DNA from: Nostoc sp. B(2019)
Lineage (GTDB): Bacteria > Cyanobacteriota > Cyanobacteriia > Cyanobacteriales > Nostocaceae
DNA length: 64,000 nt
Reading direction: 5' to 3'
Assembly (NCBI RefSeq): GCF_010091925.1
Contig: NZ_WVID01000021.1
Coordinates: forward strand, 1 to 64,000
Positions 55,037 through 64,000 of the stretch are shown here, piece by piece. Position 1 is the first letter of the stretch, and every line of letters begins with the position of its first letter. The position numbers were made by a program, and so were the translations under genes. Below the pieces are notes generated by a model, which was not told the origin of the DNA, did not search any database, and saw only the letters and a program-made list of their open reading frames with translations.

Positions 55037-58000
55037 ATGACTAAATCTCCCAATCTAGATCATCACCCCTCTGCTCCTGTCCGCAAGCGTATGTGGTTAC
55101 TCGTGTTGAGTCGCGGTGGCATTGCCTTGGGCGGACTTTTGCTCATTGGAATTTTTGGCGGTATTTGGCGGTTGTTGGCTTTTGTCCAAAAAGAGTTAAC
55201 ACCGCTAGCAGAGCAAAGTCTTACTACTACACTCAATCGTCCGGTAAAACTAGGAAAAGTCAGAGAATTTTCCTTGACAGGGGTACAGTTTGGGGCTTCA
55301 GCTATCCCAGCAACACCTACAGATCCAGACCGAGCAGATGTCGATGCTGTAGAGGTGGGTTTTAACCTACTGCAATTAATCTTTAACCGCCAGCTAAAGC
55401 TAGATGTCACCTTAGTCAACGCCGATGTTTACATTGAACAAGACGACGAAGGGCGCTGGATTACCACTAACATAGCACCGCCAGGTAAAGGCGGAGCCAT
55501 TAAAACAGATTTAGATAAACTGCGGTTTCGTAATGGCAAGTTGGCGTTGATGCCGCAGGTGCGGGGAGGCAGGGGAGCAGGGGAGGCAGGGGAGCAGGGG
55601 GAGCAGGGGGGCAGAGGAGCAGAGGGGCAGGGGAGAATAATAACTCAGGACTTAGCACTCAAAAAGCAATCTCCTGTGGCGTTTTCGCAACTCAACGGAA
55701 CTGCCCAACTCTTAGAAAACAACCAGCGGATCAGGTTTGACGTGGCAGGTCAAGCGGATAGTGGTGGTAACATTTCAATTCAGGGAGAGACACGCTCTAA
55801 AGTACTAGCTGGCAACTTACAGTTGCAAGGGCAAGGCTTGCTGGCTGCGGATGTTACCCGTCTGATAAAATTACCGTTTAGCTTGAAGGCGGGTCGAGTC
55901 AATGGCGACTTGCAGCAGGTTCAACTAGCCCCAGGACAGCCGACTTTATTGTTTGGCAGTGCTAGTTTACAAGGGGTAACGCTTCAAGTGCCCCGCGTAC
56001 CACAACTATTTAATAATATTCAAGGCAACATCCGCTTCCAGGGAACGGAAGTACAGCTAGACAATGTTGCTACTAATTACGGCAAAATTCCCGTAGTGGC
56101 TACGGGGATTATCGACTCTAAAGCAGGCTTTAAGTTGGCAGGGCGTGTAAATGCGGTGAGTTTGGCAAACGCCCAGGAGGCTCTTAAGGTAACACTACCT
56201 GTGCCTGTCGCCGGGCAAGTAAAAGCAGATTTACAGATGGTGGGGCCAACCACTAAGCCAATTCTCTCAGGCACAGTTACCACGATTAAAACTGCAAGAA
56301 TTGACAAAGTTGATTTTAATAGCATCAGTAGTCAGTTTGCTTTTTATACAGATTCTTCTAGAGTTACTCTTAGAGATATTCAAGGCAAAGCTACAGTTGG
56401 CGGTGAAATTACGGGTGCTGGTACAATCCAACTTGGTAAAGCTCCCCGACTCGATTTGAATTTCGCAGCCAAGAACCTTCCTGGAGATGCGATCGCTAAA
56501 ATTTACGAAACCGCACCCACCTTTCAAATCGGCACTATTTCAGCTACAGCTCAACTGCGAGGTGCTCCTACCAGTGTTCAAACAGTGGTACAGTTTCAAG
56601 CTCCTGGCGGAACTTACCCCGGAACTGGCGAAGTTGCGATCGCTCCAAATCGTACCGTCTCTTTCCGCAATGTCGCCCTTAATGTCGCTGGTGGTATAGT
56701 GCGGGGAACTGGCAGTTACGCTAATCAACGTTGGCAAGCCGTTGCTCAAGCCTCTGGTGTGCAGTTGGAACCTTTTGTAAATAAAAATCAGCTGCAAAAT
56801 GTCTCTTTGGCGGGGGCGCAATTTAATGGTCGTCTGCTTCTTTCAGGAACTACAGGCCCATTCCAAGTGGCGACAATTCGCACTGAAGGGGCAGGAGTTC
56901 AAGTCGCTGGTGGTACAGTTGCAGTTTCTAATGTTCAGTTGCAAGACCAAAGCTTTTCCGCTCAATTAGTCGCAAATGGTGTGCGGCTGGGGCGAATCTT
57001 GAAAAAGTCTCCCCCAGTTTTAACTGGGCCATTGGCGGGTACGTTTCAAATAGCAGGCAGCAGAGATAATTTTAGCCTCAAAACTCTGCGCGCTACTGGT
57101 ACAGCCCGCCTTGCTGTTGCTAGTGGTGCAGTTACAGCCAAAAATATTCAAGTTGCCGATGGTGTATATCAGGCACAAATCCAAGCAAATAATGTACCTG
57201 TACAACAGTTAGCAGCAGTTCCGGCACGGGTTAAAGGAGCTTTAAATGGTGATTTTAAGGTGGCGGGTTCTGTAGAGTCCTTCCAACCGCAAAATATTCA
57301 AGCCAGCGGTCAAGCACGGGTGAATATTGGAGGTGGTACAGTTACAGCCAAAAATATTCAACTGGCTAATGGTCGCTATCAAGCGCAAGTCCAGGCGAAT
57401 AACGTGCCTTTGGAGCAGTTAGCAGCAATACCTCCGCAGTTTCAGGGAGCGTTGAATGGTCAATTGAACGTGGCGGGTTCTGTAGAGTCTTTCCAACCGC
57501 AAAATATCCAAGCCAGCGGTCAAGGACAGGTAAATGTCGCAGGTGGTACAGTTACAGCCTCTAACATCCAATTGGTGAATGGTCGCTATCAAGCTGTAGT
57601 TGATGCTTCAGGCGTGGAATTAGGTCGGTTGAATCAGCAGTTGCGGGGTCAGTTTGGCGGGAAGGTGCAAGTAGTAGGCACGTTAGGAACGTCCAAATTA
57701 GCTGATGTGCGTGCTGCTGGTCAGGTGCGGTTATCTCAAGGTATACCTGGTTTTGAACAACCCCTAACAGCTGCGATCGCCTGGAGTGGTGAAAGGCTTA
57801 CCATTGAGCAAGCAACTGCTCCAGGTTTAAATATTACTGGTGCCATATTAGCCAATGCACAAAGAGCAGGCATACCGGAAATTACCGCCTTAAATCTTAA
57901 CGTCCAAGCGCAGAATTATGATTTAAAACAGTTACCGATTAATCTGCCTAATCAGTTGGCTGTGGCTGGTAAAGCTGATTTTAATGGACAAATCACTGGT

Positions 58001-60772
58001 AAGTTGCCTTTGCCAAATGTAACAGGGCAAATCAAGTTACGAGACTTTGTAGTTCAAGATATTGCTTTTGAGCCGTTATTAACTGGAAATATTCAGTCAG
58101 CGCAGGGACGCGGTTTGAATTTAGACTTGACAGGTAGTAGCGATCGCATTGCCCTCAACTTGGATGCTAATAATCGTCCCCAATCCTTCTTAGTCAAATG
58201 GCAACAAGCATTAGCATCAGGTCAAGCTCAAGGGGATAATTTGGCGCTCAAATTGGAGAACTTCCCCTTAAAAATATTGAATTTGACTGCACCACCGAAT
58301 TTTCGTTTGGGTGCTGGGAGGGTAGCTGGGTTATTAACTGGGGATTTACTCGTTAATCAGCAGACATTAGCAGCAAATGGGAATTTAGCGATCGCTAATC
58401 CGCAAATGGGATATATTAAAGGCGATCGTTTAGCTGCTCAGTTCCGCTACGGTAATGGTCAAGCAACACTCACCAATAGCGAATTTATCAAGGGCAATAG
58501 TCGCTATGCCTTCGCTGGTACTTTTGATCAAACCACCAAAGGGCCTCAATTACAAGGCAAACTTAACGTCAACCAGGGTAATATTCAAGATGTCCTGGCA
58601 GTAGCGCAGGTATTTGAATTACAAGATTTGCAACGCGGTTCGGCAGAGCCAACCTACGGTACAGCAGCAGACCTGACCACCAATCCCCAAGGATTGCCAA
58701 ATCAGCCTTTACTGAACCAACTCCAGCGCTTTTATGAAATTGACGCCCTGCTTGCAGAACAGGAACAACAGCAGATATCCACTCCCATACCAGATTTGGC
58801 AGACTTAAAAGGGACTTTCAATGGGGAAGTAGCTGTAGATACTGCCACAACTAACGGGCTTTCAGTGCAATTTAATTTGAATGGTCAAAACTTTGTCTGG
58901 GGTAAACAAGAACAACCAGGTCGTTTCTATACTGCCGATAGAGTAATTGCCGAAGGCAACTTTGAGAACGGGGTATTGAGGTTGCGCCCTTTACGGCTGG
59001 AGTCTCAGAATAGACTGATTGCCTTTGCAGGTAACATTGGCGGTAATGAACAGTCTGGTCAACTGCGGGTAAGTAATTTTCCATTACAAGTACTGAATAA
59101 TTTCGTCAAGCTCCCAGTTGGTGTAACAGGTAATCTTAACGCTACAGCTGCTTTAGCAGGTAGCATTGCCAATCCTCAAGCTCAAGGCGAATTGCAAATC
59201 ACAGAAGGAACACTGAATCAAAAAGCAGTAGAGTCAGCGATGGCAAGTTTCAGTTATGCCAATGGACGCTTGAACTTTGGCAGCAATGTATCGGTTGCTG
59301 GGCCAGAACCAGTTAATATTAATGGCAGCATACCTTACCAGTTGCCTTTCGCTTCCGTAGCACCAGACAGTGAGCAAATCAGTTTGGATGTAAAGGTGGA
59401 AAATGAAGGATTAGCGCTGTTAAACCTGTTGACTAACCAAGTAGTATTTGAAAATGGTGAAGGACAAGTAGACATTCAAGTGCGCGGGACGAGACAGCAG
59501 CCACAGGTAAATGGAATTGCCACTATTAATGATGCTACTTTTTCAGCACAAGCTTTACCAGGAAAGGTGAGAGGTGTCACAGGTAAGGTGCAGTTTGATT
59601 TTGACCGTGTTTTAGTAGAAAATCTTCAGGGTAGATTTAGCCGGGGTAAGGTAGAAGCTGCTGGAGAAATTCCTATCTTTAACAATGACAAAGTGAGTAT
59701 CAACAATCCCCTGACTGTTAACCTCGATCAGTTAAAGGTGAATTTGAAGGGATTGTACCAAGGAGGCGCTAACGGCAATTTGCAGATTACTGGTTCCGCC
59801 CTTAACCCATTAGTTGGCGGTAAAGTAGATTTGTTTGATGGTCAAGTTTTGCTGGCAGATACCAATACTACGCAAACTTCAAATAGTAGTATCGGTATGT
59901 CACTCACTAAAGCTAACAAGCAAAGTAAAGCTGAAACGGGTAATGAGAATGCAAGGTTTAATAATCTAGAACTAGAGCTAGGGAAAAACGTTCAAATCAC
60001 CCGTCCACCGATTCTCAGCTTCCGAGCAACTGGTAATTTGACAGTTAACGGCTCCTTCAGTCAACCTATACCCAATGGCACTATTCGGCTAAAAGCAGGT
60101 GGGGTAAATTTGTTTACTACTCAATTTAGCCTTGCTCGTGGCTATGACCACACTGCAACTTTTACACCCAATCAACCCCGCGACCCCGATTTAGATATTC
60201 AGCTATTTGCCAAGGTACTGGACATCATTCAGAATAGTGACTTCAGCCGCTCAAATTCTACTGGGTTATCAGCCTTAGAAACTGTGCGAGTAGAAGCCAA
60301 TATCAAAGGCCCCGCCAGTAAACTGAACGAAAATCTTCAACTAACTAGCAGTCCGTCACGTGGTCAAACAGAAATTGTGGCTCTGTTGGGGGGTGGATTT
60401 GTAGACACTCAAGGACGTGGTGACAGTACTTTGGGTCTGATAAACATAGCAGGCTCGGCTGTGTTCAACAATTTTCAGTCTGCTTTTAACCAGATTGGCG
60501 GTGCTTTGGGTTTAAGTGAACTGCGTGTATTTCCCACCGTCATCTCTGAGAATCCCGAAGCGGGAAGGAGCAGCTCAAGTTTAGAGTTAGCAGCAGAGGC
60601 CGGGATTGATATTTCTCCCAAAGTTTCCGTTTCTAGTATCAAGATTTTGACCGCAGATGATCCCTTTCAGTGGGGTATAAATTACCGAATAAACGATGAA
60701 TTTCGGGCGCGTGCTTCCACTAATTTATCTGATGACAGTCGTGCAATTTTGGAGTATCAAACGCGGTTTTAG
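55037..60772 (+). CDS. TamB-like translocation/assembly protein (DUF490), 1911 residues
   Basis: This very long protein spans the periplasm and moves lipid or assembles outer-membrane proteins with an Omp85 partner. One N-terminal membrane helix (about residues 21-45, RGGIALGGLLLIGIFGG) is followed by AsmA-like beta-helical repeats. The C-terminal DUF490 domain begins near residue 1640 and includes FRATGNLTVNGSFSQPIPNG, RGYDHTATFTPNQPRDPDLD and the end DSRAILEYQTRF. Residues 780-850 and neighbours form three 70-residue tandem repeats. Residues about 175-200 (RGGRGAGEAGEQ...) come from a low-complexity repeat that is intergenic elsewhere. The protein is longer than E. coli TamB (about 1260), as usual in cyanobacteria. 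No TamA gene lies in the window. Confidence 0.93.
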   Translation: MTKSPNLDHHPSAPVRKRMWLLVLSRGGIALGGLLLIGIFGGIWRLLAFVQKELTPLAEQSLTTTLNRPVKLGKVREFSLTGVQFGASAIPATPTDPDRADVDAVEVGFNLLQLIFNRQLKLDVTLVNADVYIEQDDEGRWITTNIAPPGKGGAIKTDLDKLRFRNGKLALMPQVRGGRGAGEAGEQGEQGGRGAEGQGRIITQDLALKKQSPVAFSQLNGTAQLLENNQRIRFDVAGQADSGGNISIQGETRSKVLAGNLQLQGQGLLAADVTRLIKLPFSLKAGRVNGDLQQVQLAPGQPTLLFGSASLQGVTLQVPRVPQLFNNIQGNIRFQGTEVQLDNVATNYGKIPVVATGIIDSKAGFKLAGRVNAVSLANAQEALKVTLPVPVAGQVKADLQMVGPTTKPILSGTVTTIKTARIDKVDFNSISSQFAFYTDSSRVTLRDIQGKATVGGEITGAGTIQLGKAPRLDLNFAAKNLPGDAIAKIYETAPTFQIGTISATAQLRGAPTSVQTVVQFQAPGGTYPGTGEVAIAPNRTVSFRNVALNVAGGIVRGTGSYANQRWQAVAQASGVQLEPFVNKNQLQNVSLAGAQFNGRLLLSGTTGPFQVATIRTEGAGVQVAGGTVAVSNVQLQDQSFSAQLVANGVRLGRILKKSPPVLTGPLAGTFQIAGSRDNFSLKTLRATGTARLAVASGAVTAKNIQVADGVYQAQIQANNVPVQQLAAVPARVKGALNGDFKVAGSVESFQPQNIQASGQARVNIGGGTVTAKNIQLANGRYQAQVQANNVPLEQLAAIPPQFQGALNGQLNVAGSVESFQPQNIQASGQGQVNVAGGTVTASNIQLVNGRYQAVVDASGVELGRLNQQLRGQFGGKVQVVGTLGTSKLADVRAAGQVRLSQGIPGFEQPLTAAIAWSGERLTIEQATAPGLNITGAILANAQRAGIPEITALNLNVQAQNYDLKQLPINLPNQLAVAGKADFNGQITGKLPLPNVTGQIKLRDFVVQDIAFEPLLTGNIQSAQGRGLNLDLTGSSDRIALNLDANNRPQSFLVKWQQALASGQAQGDNLALKLENFPLKILNLTAPPNFRLGAGRVAGLLTGDLLVNQQTLAANGNLAIANPQMGYIKGDRLAAQFRYGNGQATLTNSEFIKGNSRYAFAGTFDQTTKGPQLQGKLNVNQGNIQDVLAVAQVFELQDLQRGSAEPTYGTAADLTTNPQGLPNQPLLNQLQRFYEIDALLAEQEQQQISTPIPDLADLKGTFNGEVAVDTATTNGLSVQFNLNGQNFVWGKQEQPGRFYTADRVIAEGNFENGVLRLRPLRLESQNRLIAFAGNIGGNEQSGQLRVSNFPLQVLNNFVKLPVGVTGNLNATAALAGSIANPQAQGELQITEGTLNQKAVESAMASFSYANGRLNFGSNVSVAGPEPVNINGSIPYQLPFASVAPDSEQISLDVKVENEGLALLNLLTNQVVFENGEGQVDIQVRGTRQQPQVNGIATINDATFSAQALPGKVRGVTGKVQFDFDRVLVENLQGRFSRGKVEAAGEIPIFNNDKVSINNPLTVNLDQLKVNLKGLYQGGANGNLQITGSALNPLVGGKVDLFDGQVLLADTNTTQTSNSSIGMSLTKANKQSKAETGNENARFNNLELELGKNVQITRPPILSFRATGNLTVNGSFSQPIPNGTIRLKAGGVNLFTTQFSLARGYDHTATFTPNQPRDPDLDIQLFAKVLDIIQNSDFSRSNSTGLSALETVRVEANIKGPASKLNENLQLTSSPSRGQTEIVALLGGGFVDTQGRGDSTLGLINIAGSAVFNNFQSAFNQIGGALGLSELRVFPTVISENPEAGRSSSSLELAAEAGIDISPKVSVSSIKILTADDPFQWGINYRINDEFRARASTNLSDDSRAILEYQTRF
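55565..55640. repeat. GGGGAGCA-type tandem repeat inside the TamB-like coding region
   Basis: Imperfect copies of a purine-rich unit encode Gly/Glu/Gln-rich residues and the frame stays open. The end, GGGGCAGGGGAGAATAATAAC, resembles the end of the intergenic copy at 46029-46072. Confidence 0.85.
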
Positions 60773-61160
60773 ATAAAACCTCGTAAGGTTAAGGTAGCAG
60801 GAAAAGGAACACAGGTTCAGGAGGGGTGTATGACTGCGTGCGCGAATCGGCAAAAATAGAATCAACACTCAATTAATGTGCACCTCCGTTGGAGACTCAC
60901 GTTGAATTAACCAAACAATGAAAAAAGCGTTGCGTGAAAACTTCGCAACGCTTTTTTCAAGATATTAGTGTAGCTCTCCCTCGCCCTAGATTACCGTTAG
61001 AGGAGTTTGTGCCCTTACTCAGTCAAGACTATTGAATCTGGGGTCAAACAATACAGATTCAATTTATTCTCGATGAACTGAGTCCACAGACATTGTTTCA
61101 AAATCTGCTTTCTCCTTTTTCGAGCTTTTTTGTTGGTGAAATGTCATTGGGAAGTTTTGT
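60773..61160. other. Spacer after the TamB-like gene; terminator at 60921-60957
   Basis: AAAAAAGCGTTGCG pairs perfectly with CGCAACGCTTTTTT around TGAAAACTT. The A/T ends make it a bidirectional terminator. The rest has no gene. Confidence 0.85.
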
Positions 61161-61346
61161 CTAATCTTCACTTCTTTGTAGGTTGTAAGTCAGGGGTTGT
61201 TGATTATTCTGAACATCAGGTGAAGAATAGTGGGCGATGACAAATACTGGTAGTGTTAGAGTCAATAGTGCGATCGCAGTTCCCACAATGTCTGCCAAAC
61301 GATGGGAATATGTGTAGGCATTGGCAGACTGGCTATTTGAATTCAT
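61161..61346 (-). CDS. Small single-helix membrane protein, unknown function
   Basis: The ATG at 61346 ([20 protein letters not shown]) gives 61 residues; an in-frame upstream ATG at 61373 would add nine. One membrane helix ([21 protein letters not shown]) sits between a polar N-terminus and a Gln/Asn/Ser-rich tail. There is no known domain. Small membrane proteins with this layout are common in filamentous cyanobacteria. It is flanked by long spacers and transcribed on its own, with a HIP1 core (GCGATCGC) in the middle. Confidence 0.5.
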   Translation of the reverse strand: MNSNSQSANAYTYSHRLADIVGTAIALLTLTLPVFVIAHYSSPDVQNNQQPLTYNLQRSED

Positions 61347-62208
61347 ACAAAAAATTGAGGTTCGTCGGATCACTTGTAGGTCTACTCTCTGAGTGAGAGT
61401 CTTGATGCTATTTTAGCTATTTTTTAACTGTAAACTGTTTAGCTGTCAAGAACTTAAACCAGTTTTGCAAGTGTCATAATATTATTTTTATACATGAACA
61501 TTTTGATACAAAATCATCAGCTAACGAATCAGGTTCTATTTTGTGACTAATATTTTCAGATGTTTCACAGTATGGTGTAACAGATACTTTACGCATACCT
61601 GATGATCACAGCATTATAAATTACCTTTTTTTGCTGATTAAAGATTAATTAGCAAAACGTATTTTTCTGAACTTATTTAATTATAACATCTTACAATGCC
61701 CTTGCTCACTTACTTTTGGCTAAATTGACAAATTGTGATACAGAATACAATTACCGCAAAAATACCGAACAGATATCTGTGTTTTCAATTATTCAACAGT
61801 AGATATACATAAAAATATTTGAGACAAAGGATGAACCAGGTATTGATGATTTTTGTAACTATTAGTCCCTACCGAATAAATACAGATATATTAATCGTGT
61901 TGTCCAGAATTAATTCAGTGATAATACCAAACAAATATTTTAGGATTTAAATTTCTAAATCTGTGTAATATCACTGCAATTTTGTCAATCTGTATATAGG
62001 TAGAGTAAAAATATCTTGAACATAAACAATCACTTGTATTCTACAAATACCCAATTCCAATTCTTAAAACTGTATAACTATGAGCCTTAGTTTTTGGTAA
62101 ATCAAGATGTAATGTTTAAGTCCGTTCTTCCAATAGTCGATGCTACGCTCTGAGTCACAACTATTTAACCGGACTTTATATATAAATCCTATAACAAATT
62201 AACCAGCG
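61347..62208. other. AT-rich spacer of about 860 bp, no gene seen
   Basis: No coding frame of note, no repeat and no RNA gene is recognised here. A heavy A/T content suggests regulatory or decayed sequence. Confidence 0.5.
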
Positions 62209-62235
62209 AAAAAAACCGCCACTAGAGTAGGGCGG
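62209..62235 (-). terminator. Rho-independent terminator of the DUF362 gene
   Basis: On the minus strand CCGCC and GGCGG pair around CTACTCTAGT and run into seven T residues. It lies about 100 bp after the gene's stop. Confidence 0.8.
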
Positions 62236-62336
62236 TCTGGTTAAGCAATCGGAGGGTAATTACAGGTTACTCTGCTGATAAGTGAAATTGTTGTAGCAGA
62301 GTTTGCATTTGTTGCTAGCCTAAACCTAAAGATAAA

Positions 62337-63308
62337 CTAACGTTTACCATAAACACTCATTGGTTCCTTAATAAACCGGATATAAAGATGCTTAAACGTA
62401 GATTTAACTACGCGGGGCATAGCAAAATCAATGGGCATTAACTTGTCTGGTAGCTGCCAATCTTCTATTTTTAGTAAGTCAGGATGTAAGTGAGGAAATT
62501 CTATAGCAGTAAGTTCTGGGCAAACTCCCAGTCTTTGAGAAGCTGCAACAGTAGGTACTTGTTCGGCTGGGACATTGAGGATTTCTATCATTGCCCGGTC
62601 TAAGGCAAATACGTTTGATGCTGCTGCTAAAATGCCTAATTGACGAGGTTCGCCGCCACTAGGGCCATTACCTTCATGACCGATGATGCCATCTAAGATG
62701 GTTAAGTTTGGGTTAATTGCTTTAGCGGTTTCTACCAACATTTCACCAAATCGATTTGCGTCTTTGCCAGCTTCCATGTGCCACCAAGCTTTCATTTTGC
62801 CGGGAACGCAACCAAACAGGTTTTTTACACCTAATGTTAATGTTAGCTGTGTATGTGATTTGACTTTGGGCAAGTTAATTACTACATCTGCTTCCATCGC
62901 TTCTTTGCAAAGCCGCAGATGATTAAAATCTTCATTTACAGTTTGGTAACGCTTGCCGTGAAACTCGATAATCGGCAAATTCAGTTCTTCTAAAATAGGC
63001 AAATAGCCATTTGCGACTGCTACCCCCTTGGCACTGCCAAAAGCTGGACTATCTCCTAAAAATGGCTTACCACCAGCCTCAATTACCATCTGGGCAACTT
63101 CGTAAACTAGTTCAGGGCGGGTGGTACACTCTTTAGTCGGACGCGCTCCTGTAAGTAGATTCGGTTTGAGTAAGACGCGATCGCCTTTTTTGACAAAAGC
63201 TGCCATTCCCCCTAAAGGTTCCAGCAGTGTGGCTAAAGATTCCCTTAAAGTCTCTCGTTCGTAGGAAGTAGCCCGAATTAGACTAACAGATGGTTTTTGA
63301 GTCTGCAT
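62337..63308 (-). CDS. DUF362 domain protein
   Basis: The 323-residue protein covers the full DUF362 domain: DRVLLKPNLLTGARPTKECT, GGKPFLGDSPAFGSAKGVA, VINLPKVKSHTQLTLTLGVK and LDGIIGHEGNGPSGGEPRQLG. It has two invariant-looking Cys (ECTTRP, FGCVPGKMK) but no ferredoxin domain at the C-terminus, unlike longer relatives. The family has no firmly assigned reaction; a redox or metal-binding role is often assumed. The start at 63308 is used. It lies 88 bp after the lyase stop on the same strand and has its own terminator. Confidence 0.88.
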   Translation of the reverse strand: MQTQKPSVSLIRATSYERETLRESLATLLEPLGGMAAFVKKGDRVLLKPNLLTGARPTKECTTRPELVYEVAQMVIEAGGKPFLGDSPAFGSAKGVAVANGYLPILEELNLPIIEFHGKRYQTVNEDFNHLRLCKEAMEADVVINLPKVKSHTQLTLTLGVKNLFGCVPGKMKAWWHMEAGKDANRFGEMLVETAKAINPNLTILDGIIGHEGNGPSGGEPRQLGILAAASNVFALDRAMIEILNVPAEQVPTVAASQRLGVCPELTAIEFPHLHPDLLKIEDWQLPDKLMPIDFAMPRVVKSTFKHLYIRFIKEPMSVYGKR

Positions 63309-63396
63309 GGATAAATAAAGTGTTAAGAATGAATAGAAGAAAGAAGAAATTCTTCTTTGCTTCTATCTTCCTACTTTGTTTGTAATCTACTTCTGT

Positions 63397-64000
63397 CTAT
63401 TCTGACTTGAGGGGTAAGATACCACTCATTTGTTCTAGATTTAACACTGTGGCTAATTCGGCTTCACTCATCAGCCCTCGTTCTAGGACAATTTGCCGCA
63501 GAGATTTGCCAGTTTCCAAAGATTCTTTGGCGACATCTGCTGCTTTTAAATAACCGATGTGTGAATTAAGTGCGGTTACTAAAGCTAAACTGCCTTCAGC
63601 ATAAGCTAAACAACGTTCTCGGTTGGCAGTAATTCCTTGGATGCAACGTTGCGAGAGTGCGGCGATGGTTAACCCAAGAATTTCGATACTGTGAATCAGG
63701 TTATAGGCAATCAGCGGCATCATCACATTTAATTCTAATTGTCCTGCTTGGGCTGCTAAAGCGATCGCACTGTCATAACCCATTACCTGAAAACATACCA
63801 TTGATGTCATCTCTGCCATTACCGGGTTATACTTCCCTGGCATAATCGAGGAACCGGGTTGCACTGGGGGTAATTGAATTTCTTTTAAGCCAGTTTTTGG
63901 CCCTGAATCCATCAGCCGCAAATCATGGGATATTTTGACTAAATCCTGCGCCAAGTTGCGTAAAGCACCGGAAACATTCACAAATGGGCCCATACTCTGC
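63397..64000 (-). CDS. Fumarase/aspartate ammonia-lyase family enzyme, N-terminal part outside window
   Basis: Only the C-terminal 200 residues are seen; the frame is open to the window edge, so an internal ATG at 63993 is not the start. The signature loop GSSIMPGKYNPVMAEM, with the catalytic Ser, is complete. LNSHIGYLKAADVAKESLET and the end VLNLEQMSGILPL belong to the fumarase C / aspartase C-terminal domain. Whether it makes fumarate from malate or from aspartate cannot be told from this part; the GKYNPV form instead of GKVNPV is notable. It is co-directional with the DUF362 gene. Confidence 0.9.
   Translation of the reverse strand, partial: QSMGPFVNVSGALRNLAQDLVKISHDLRLMDSGPKTGLKEIQLPPVQPGSSIMPGKYNPVMAEMTSMVCFQVMGYDSAIALAAQAGQLELNVMMPLIAYNLIHSIEILGLTIAALSQRCIQGITANRERCLAYAEGSLALVTALNSHIGYLKAADVAKESLETGKSLRQIVLERGLMSEAELATVLNLEQMSGILPLKSE

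Overview
The window reads as chromosome of a filamentous, Nostoc/Anabaena-like cyanobacterium. The support is in the sequence: many GCGATCGC (HIP1) octamers, numerous heptameric short tandem repeats between genes, small intergenic palindromes, and a typical cyanobacterial gene set (ndhH, SipA/DUF3148, a fused panC-cmk, a CAAD-domain protein, a DUF3110 protein, a TamB-like giant, KaiB-like and PilT proteins, glgA). No rRNA or tRNA gene was recognised.

Layout. 1-984: right part of an IS element with an IS701-like transposase. 1142-3127: an OmpR-type two-component pair. 3367-8397: two small membrane proteins, a gene-poor stretch of about 1.9 kb, then two exported proteins of unknown function; the second ends in a PEP-CTERM-like tail. 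8532-14024: a voltage-gated-type ion channel, a nucleoside deaminase, a NarL-type two-component pair, a Spy-like exported protein, SipA and a Tat-exported peroxiredoxin. 14254-24163: a mainly minus-strand metabolic block with argC, a DUF1338 (2-oxoadipate dioxygenase-like) gene, a class III aminotransferase, a VOC protein, an aldehyde dehydrogenase, a cyclase/formamidase-like hydrolase and glutaminase. A 21-bp tandem array lies between the intact DUF1338 gene and a decayed copy of its 3' end.

24564-31955: RlpA, PanC-Cmk, iron superoxide dismutase, a small conserved protein, purM and a PHP phosphoesterase. 32036-34160: a CRISPR array of 29 perfect repeats plus one decayed terminal repeat. It is probably transcribed on the minus strand from a leader at about 34161-34400, and no cas gene lies in the window. 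34542-41322: KaiB-domain protein, PilT-type ATPase, small membrane protein, UDP-GlcNAc 2-epimerase and a hybrid-free histidine kinase. 41953-50047: glgA, hemC, a lipid-kinase-like protein, a metallophosphoesterase, ndhH and an AraC regulator. 50341-53626: four minus-strand genes with a stress/envelope flavour. 54353-64000: DUF3110 protein, a 1911-residue TamB-family protein, a small membrane protein, a DUF362 protein and the C-terminal part of a fumarase/aspartase-family lyase cut by the window edge.

No clearly novel multi-gene system was found. The points most worth following are the DUF1338 remnant with its 21-bp array, the cas-less CRISPR array with its inverted-repeat leader, repeat elements that have entered the tamB and rlpA reading frames, and a possible lysine/2-oxoadipate breakdown group.
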